DNA of 64,000 nt from a virus. The position numbers and the translations under genes were made by a program. The stretch is taken from the IMG/VR virus record IMGVR_UViG_3300017917_001996, positions 124,001 to 188,000 of that record, one strand, 5' to 3'. How positions within the stretch are numbered: the first letter of the stretch is position 1; every line of letters starts with the position of its first letter. Below the pieces are notes generated by a model. It was not told the DNA's origin and did not search any database. It saw only the letters and a list, made by a program, of their open reading frames with translations. Of the stretch, positions 61,401 through 64,000 are shown piece by piece.

Positions 61401-63434
61401 AGCAACAGCAATGGCAGAGACTTAGTTTTTGGAACATCTGGTCGACTACAATTAACCGGTAGCAGTGCCACCATTCTGGATATCAGCACAATCACTAACT
61501 TTAGTTATTCGGGAACTCCATATATTCAAAGTAGCTACACCGGATCGGTAGGCACTAGAACGTTTAACGTTGGAACATCTGGTGCTTTAGTTTCACAAGT
61601 CTTTGACGTAGCGACCAGTGGTACCACTGGTATAGTAATTGGTGTAGCAACAGACACAGTTGCGCTAACTGGTACATTTAACAACGTAAACTTAACTGGG
61701 TTAACAAACACTTTAAGTAATACTGTTAGAACCATTTATGGTAACTTGATTGTTCCGGCAACAGGCGGAACACTAACCGCTGGAACATCGGCAACTACAA
61801 TAGGAGCACCGACGGTACCTAATGTCAATGGTTACAGTGTTTATTTCAACGGAACTGGTACTTATTTAACAGCTCCGGCAGAAGCAGGTAATTTTGCAGG
61901 AGCGTTTACGGTTGAGGGATGGGTATATATACCCGCAGCAACCCATGCTCTGAGACTTTTTGTAAGCACATATCTTAATTCTACTACCGGTTGGTCAATA
62001 GGCACGGATGCAAACGGATATCTATCAGCGTGGCTAACTGGCGATGTAGCAGACATAACCGGAAGCACATCAATGACTTTGAATGCTTGGCATCATTTTG
62101 CATTATCTGGTCAAACAGGATCTATTAATTTATTTTTAAATGGAATACAGCAAGGAGCAACTTATACAGGTGGAACAACTATCAGTTCTGGCGGATTACT
62201 AACCCTGGGTGTAACGTCAACGGCTTTTCAAAATCTTTTGACAGGCTATTTAAGTAACATACGAATACTTAAAGGACAGGCGTTATATACATCGAATTTT
62301 ACCGTTCCTACTGCACCACTAACAGCAATTGAAAATACAAGTTTGTTGACCTGCCAAAATACTACAATAGTAGATAACAGTACCAATAATTATACTATTA
62401 CAAAAACAGGTTCTCCGTCTGTAAGTAGTCTAAGTCCTTTTGCAGTAGAGCCCGGTACGGTTCAATTGACAACCAATGGACGAACTCTTGATTTCCCTAT
62501 CACTTTCGGTGAATTAACTAACGGATCAGGTGTAGTAAAATTAGATGGTGCGTTAACATTAGGAAGTACCAGATCTGTTACTCATACTATTGGTACCTTA
62601 GATTTAAATGATTTTACTTTAACTGCATTAACGTATGTTTCTAATATTGGCAACAACAGATCTATTAATTTTAGATCAACGGGTCTAATTGTGTTGTCTG
62701 GTAGCGCCGCAACAGTATGGGACACATCTACAGGTACAGGTTTCTCCTGGTCGGGTAACTTTCAAGTTAATTCAACATACGCCGGATCCACTGGAACTAG
62801 AACATTTAACTTTGGAAATATCTCCGAAACATATGCACCTAATGTTAAGGTTAGCACAGGAGCAGGCGTGTTTAGTTTAGGTACTGCTGCTGATGTAAAA
62901 GTAGTTACAGGATCTATAAATGACTTTGACCTAACTAGTTTTGCTGGTAACTTAAACAACAGCACAAGAACTATTTACGGTAATTTAACTATACCATCAA
63001 CTGGGGGAAATATAATTGCTGGTACTTCGACAACCACATTTGGTTCAACTTCAGGTGTAGTTAAAACTGTTAACACCAATGCTAGAACAACGGATTTTCC
63101 GTATACCTTTGACGGAGTTGGTGGTAACTGGCAGCTGACAAATAATTTAGTAACTAGCGCAAGTCGTATAGTAACACTAACCAATGGTACTGTTGATTTT
63201 AATCAGAAATCAGTAACCGCTGCTAACATTAGAGTATTAACTGGAAATGCTGCACTAACCAATTTATCAACGACATTAAATATTGTACACACCAGTGGAA
63301 ATTTAACAATCAATTCAGGAACCATCAATAGCGCAACAACTGGTACATATACATTAACAGCAGGTAATTTAATTTTGAGCGGACCTTTAAGCACTGGAGC
63401 ATTTACCAATAACGGTGGGGGAATTTTGTTATGA
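55413..63434 (+). CDS. 2673-residue repetitive adhesin with LamG insertions
   Basis: Largest gene here. The start MADRYWVGGTGTWNTLSTTN, then WSxxSGGxxGASVPTAADSV, is a beta-helix entry common to phage and bacterial adhesins. Residues ~30-910 contain about three ~200-residue units (SSSNSNTRTLNFGTGKI, WNTxTVTN, VTKTINTG-LSEANAI, THxTxNGTTTFTAGTxAWTFAATSGN, FPWTFGS). From ~910 a second unit type (SNNSNxRxINFGxSGQIxLT, SYTGSTGTRTFN, TARTIYGNLTVPAxGG) repeats. LamG domains are inserted at bases ~59,290, ~60,588 and ~61,832. Serine/threonine/asparagine richness and unbroken beta character suggest a long solenoid stalk carrying lectin heads. The chain stops at TGA overlapping the next ATG (ATGA). 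Confidence 0.85.
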   Translation: MADRYWVGGTGTWNTLSTTNWSATSGGSGGASVPTAADSVFFDQATTYTVTMTGALNCLDITVSAGTVTFATGTTPTLSVAGNWSTIANTVWNSTGTITFTSRTARTINSNNITIAAPVIFNGIDGSWTLQNNFITSSTSGTTLTNGTLSLDTYTLQTSAFSSSNSNNRTINFNTGKISIVASANATVWNTSTVTNFSYNGTPTVEFSGGGVSPVTKTINTGVMSEAQALDFRIIDTGGSPRYAFTTGNTVGNLTINGAQTINNIAITILKSFTHETTNGTTSFTGGANAWTFAATSGNHTINNISGFSYAFPWTFGSASSTATWTLANNLNISTSNLTLTNGTLDFNSKTLTAGGIVILTGTPSIANTGTGSFTTSVPITHTSGTFTLPFNVTTTSASGYTLTAGTLALGTNTLTTTIFSSSNSNTRTLNFGTGKIILTAGGTVTLWNTATVTNLSVSGTPLVESIAPGTSVTKTINTGALSEANAISFSLLTGGGSTGVTYAFTSGNTVKDLVINGSGQIISNISILIYGSFTHSTANGTTTFTAGTSAWTFAATSGNYNINNIAGFTYDFPWTFGSAASTATWTLANNLTLGATRQLTLTNGTLDFNSKTLSAAGITIQTGSPTIANTGTGSFTTTLPFTHTSGTFTLPFNVTTSSATGYTLTAGTLALGTNTLTTLVFSSSNSNSRTLNFGNGKIVLNGSVTATIWNTSTVTGMTVTGTSLVESIGGGSGVTKTITPGGLSEANAINFSLLNTSGTVTYTITAGAVSNLIVNGVQTLNNTALTIYDNFTHLTTNGTTTFTAGTNAWTFAATSGTHNLGFIQGFTYDFPWTFNGIGGTWVLPNNLTLGATRALTLTNGTVDFNSKTVSASGITVVTGSATATNLTTTLNLTHTSGTLTLGSATTVNNYTLTAGTINLNFDLTCATFSSNNTNTRTIVIPPQSALTIFVTGSNATIVDVSNATNFSFSGVFKFASTYTGSTGTRVFNYGSSGITSYALQVVGMGVSVNTTGATTGFVIQSTSTDTVTFTGSYDDFDLSGFAGTLSNTARSIYGNLVIPASVTLSSGTAVTTFASLTGQNAATKTITTNGKTIPFPVTVNSAASGYSFQLADNLTLNTAVATNILTLTAGTLDLSNQVVTAYALSSNNSNVRSINFGASGQIILTASAATVVDFTTASNFTYTGIPYIYTNYAGATGTRTINFGGTAGAITTNVFDITSNISGPGLVIDPTATDTISLTGGFGAVNLTGISATIGNAARTIYGNLTVPASGGALTAGTATTTLSSAALPRNDSYSTYFSGTSRATIPNSPTFNFGSDAFTIEAWIYLTGDLTGENLIVSLYGYTDNRRSWYFGTRLGVLEFRYDNDGTLATSVNGATPLSLRVWYHVAVVRSTGVKIYLNGVLDGSRATMASTLYNNTVDPVLIGAVGPNLAGHFPGYISNLRIVRGVEVYTGNFTVPTGPLGVTQPADTNISEITGTQTILLTCRKPTFVDDSTYGWSITPVSTSQSVTSPFVLIASTSVITTNERTLDFPVTVDPTAAGAVQLSGNLTLGSTRSLTLTQGSLLLNEKSLTAQTFISSNSNTRSIDFGLTGRIIVTGNAATLVNFTTATNFTYSGVPYIYSNYTGATGTRTFNFGGTAGASSSNAFDVTTSTAGTGLIIGSTATDTVALTGVFDNVDLTGLTSVLSNTARTVYGNLTIPATGGTLTAGAAATTLSSISLPNINGYSVYFNGLSYLQVEHDSSLEFGTGAFTAEAWIFINLVGSPQTIFNKAPDSTPQSGWLLQVSRAMTLITRVGAIPYASGISLSLFTWYHVALIRDNAGNVYLSVNGAVSQVGVSSANLSQVTPLRVGTAISSGAEFRGYISNARLVKGVALYTSNFTPSTSPLTASAETVFLGLQNITFVDNSTYAKTINVISGAVTSTSSPFPLSEISTSLITTNGRTLDFPIIVGDPANTTNVVKLAGNLTLGSTRALTFSYGTLNLNDSVLTASAFSSSNSNGRDLVFGTSGRLQLTGSSATILDISTITNFSYSGTPYIQSSYTGSVGTRTFNVGTSGALVSQVFDVATSGTTGIVIGVATDTVALTGTFNNVNLTGLTNTLSNTVRTIYGNLIVPATGGTLTAGTSATTIGAPTVPNVNGYSVYFNGTGTYLTAPAEAGNFAGAFTVEGWVYIPAATHALRLFVSTYLNSTTGWSIGTDANGYLSAWLTGDVADITGSTSMTLNAWHHFALSGQTGSINLFLNGIQQGATYTGGTTISSGGLLTLGVTSTAFQNLLTGYLSNIRILKGQALYTSNFTVPTAPLTAIENTSLLTCQNTTIVDNSTNNYTITKTGSPSVSSLSPFAVEPGTVQLTTNGRTLDFPITFGELTNGSGVVKLDGALTLGSTRSVTHTIGTLDLNDFTLTALTYVSNIGNNRSINFRSTGLIVLSGSAATVWDTSTGTGFSWSGNFQVNSTYAGSTGTRTFNFGNISETYAPNVKVSTGAGVFSLGTAADVKVVTGSINDFDLTSFAGNLNNSTRTIYGNLTIPSTGGNIIAGTSTTTFGSTSGVVKTVNTNARTTDFPYTFDGVGGNWQLTNNLVTSASRIVTLTNGTVDFNQKSVTAANIRVLTGNAALTNLSTTLNIVHTSGNLTINSGTINSATTGTYTLTAGNLILSGPLSTGAFTNNGGGILL
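55600..63400 (+). repeat. Two families of internal repeats within the giant adhesin
   Basis: Family 1: ~600-bp units with LTxGTLDFNSKTL, SSNSNTRTLNFG and AWTFAATSGN landmarks (about 55,600-58,150). Family 2: ~450-bp units with NLTxPAxGGxLTAG, SSxNSNxRSI, TNFTYxGxPYI and TGTRTFNFG landmarks (58,150 onward), interrupted by three LamG domains. Confidence 0.75.
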
Positions 63435-64000
63435 GTGACTTAACAGTTACTTCTTTTGTATCAACAGGAACCACTGCACGTAGCATTGATTTTAGTACTG
63501 GCAATATAATAGTGGCCAACAATGCAGGTGGTACATTAATTAATATGACTGCCACTGGTTTAACCGCTACCGGAGAGAGCACCGGCAATGGATTTATCGT
63601 TCAAAACAATAGCGCGAATGCTACAACATTAACCTTTGGGGCATTTACAGAACCCAACGCAATGAACTTGTCTATTGACCGTGGTACATATGCATTAACC
63701 CTAGCATCCAGTGGCGCATATAGAAACTTAAATTTTACTGGATTTGCAGGTTCTCTAACTAACGTAGCAAGTTCTATATATGGAAACTTGATATTGTCTA
63801 CTGGAATGACTCTAGTAGCTGGTACCGCTGCTTGGACACTAGCTGCAACAACAGACAATTGGACTGTCACCACAAATGGCAAAACTCTTGATTTCCCTCT
63901 TACCTTCGGTACTGCTACTAGTGCATTGGCTACCTGGATCTTACAAGATGCACTTACACTAGGAACAACCAGACTTTTAACTCTTACCGGCGGTAATTTA
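63431..64000 (+). CDS. Next repetitive adhesin chain, 3' end outside window
   Basis: At least 190 residues, starting by ATGA overlap with the giant adhesin and open to the right edge. MSDLTVTSFVSTGTTARSID, FSTGNIIVANNAG, FTGFAGSLTNVASSIYGNLI and NGKTLDFPLTFGTATSA repeat exactly the landmarks of family-2 units of the preceding protein (SNNSNxRSINF; TARTIYGNLT; TLDFPIT), but in the -1 frame. GGGGGA about 9 bases upstream could act as ribosome site, so it may be a separate subunit that re-initiates. Alternatively the pair is one ancestral gene broken here. The missing 3' end prevents a decision. Confidence 0.82.
   Translation, partial: MSDLTVTSFVSTGTTARSIDFSTGNIIVANNAGGTLINMTATGLTATGESTGNGFIVQNNSANATTLTFGAFTEPNAMNLSIDRGTYALTLASSGAYRNLNFTGFAGSLTNVASSIYGNLILSTGMTLVAGTAAWTLAATTDNWTVTTNGKTLDFPLTFGTATSALATWILQDALTLGTTRLLTLTGGNL

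Noticed and set aside
56309-63882. Reverse-strand frames of 60-199 codons in the giant adhesin
   Set aside because: Threonine- and asparagine-rich coding on the + strand removes reverse stops. No starts with ribosome sites are present and the frames follow the repeats.

Overview
The window is one continuous piece of the late structural region of a T4-like contractile-tailed phage (Straboviridae/Kyanoviridae-like myovirus). The evidence is the T4 head cassette in order: portal gp20, a small ORF, an acidic prohead-core protein, protease gp21, scaffold gp22 and major capsid gp23. Late-promoter-like octamers ending in TAAATA sit in almost every longer gap. Every supported gene is on the + strand, coding density is very high, no gap reaches 300 bases, and I saw no tRNA, CRISPR array, integrase, transposase or polymerase gene. 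The DNA is moderately AT-rich. The protein repertoire (YTGS collagen-like fibres, ANGxPY hinges, polyglycine adhesins, MAHFAQI proteins, a lipid desaturase) resembles phages of aquatic bacteria; the host cannot be named from this sequence.

Layout. 1-5.9 kb: capsid morphogenesis. 5.9-6.7 kb: a fatty-acid desaturase with all three histidine boxes, isolated by a terminator and driven by its own late promoter. 6.7-14.2 kb: a virion protein with an Ig-like end, a second terminator, four smaller tail-fibre-type proteins (one with a 7-bladed propeller) and two tandem paralogous virion proteins. 14.3-24.5 kb: two very large proteins. One has a propeller and sixteen 18-residue repeats. The other joins an SGNH-hydrolase-like domain without its catalytic residues to a GG/ILEI domain (known from T4 long-tail-fibre protein gp35) and a run of Calx-beta-like domains. 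24.5-64 kb: a very long array of fibre and adhesin genes: a 1515-residue collagen-like fibre, Mtd_N-like and beta-helix fibres, two further propeller proteins, three polyglycine-rich adhesins, LamG-domain giants of 1574 and 2673 residues, and small accessory proteins.

How it fits together. The head genes build the capsid. The remaining ~50 kb appears to be a combinatorial set of receptor-binding parts. A few N-terminal or hinge modules are reused and joined to different C-terminal heads. A family of ~110-120-residue beta-rich proteins is placed immediately upstream of adhesin genes again and again. Late promoters divide the array into blocks and three intrinsic terminators separate some of them. 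At three genes the late-promoter element sits so close to the ATG that the mRNA would be leaderless. The most unusual items are the SGNH pseudoenzyme/GG/Calx-beta protein, the modular adhesin array, the inferred leaderless late genes and the 18-residue repeat protein.
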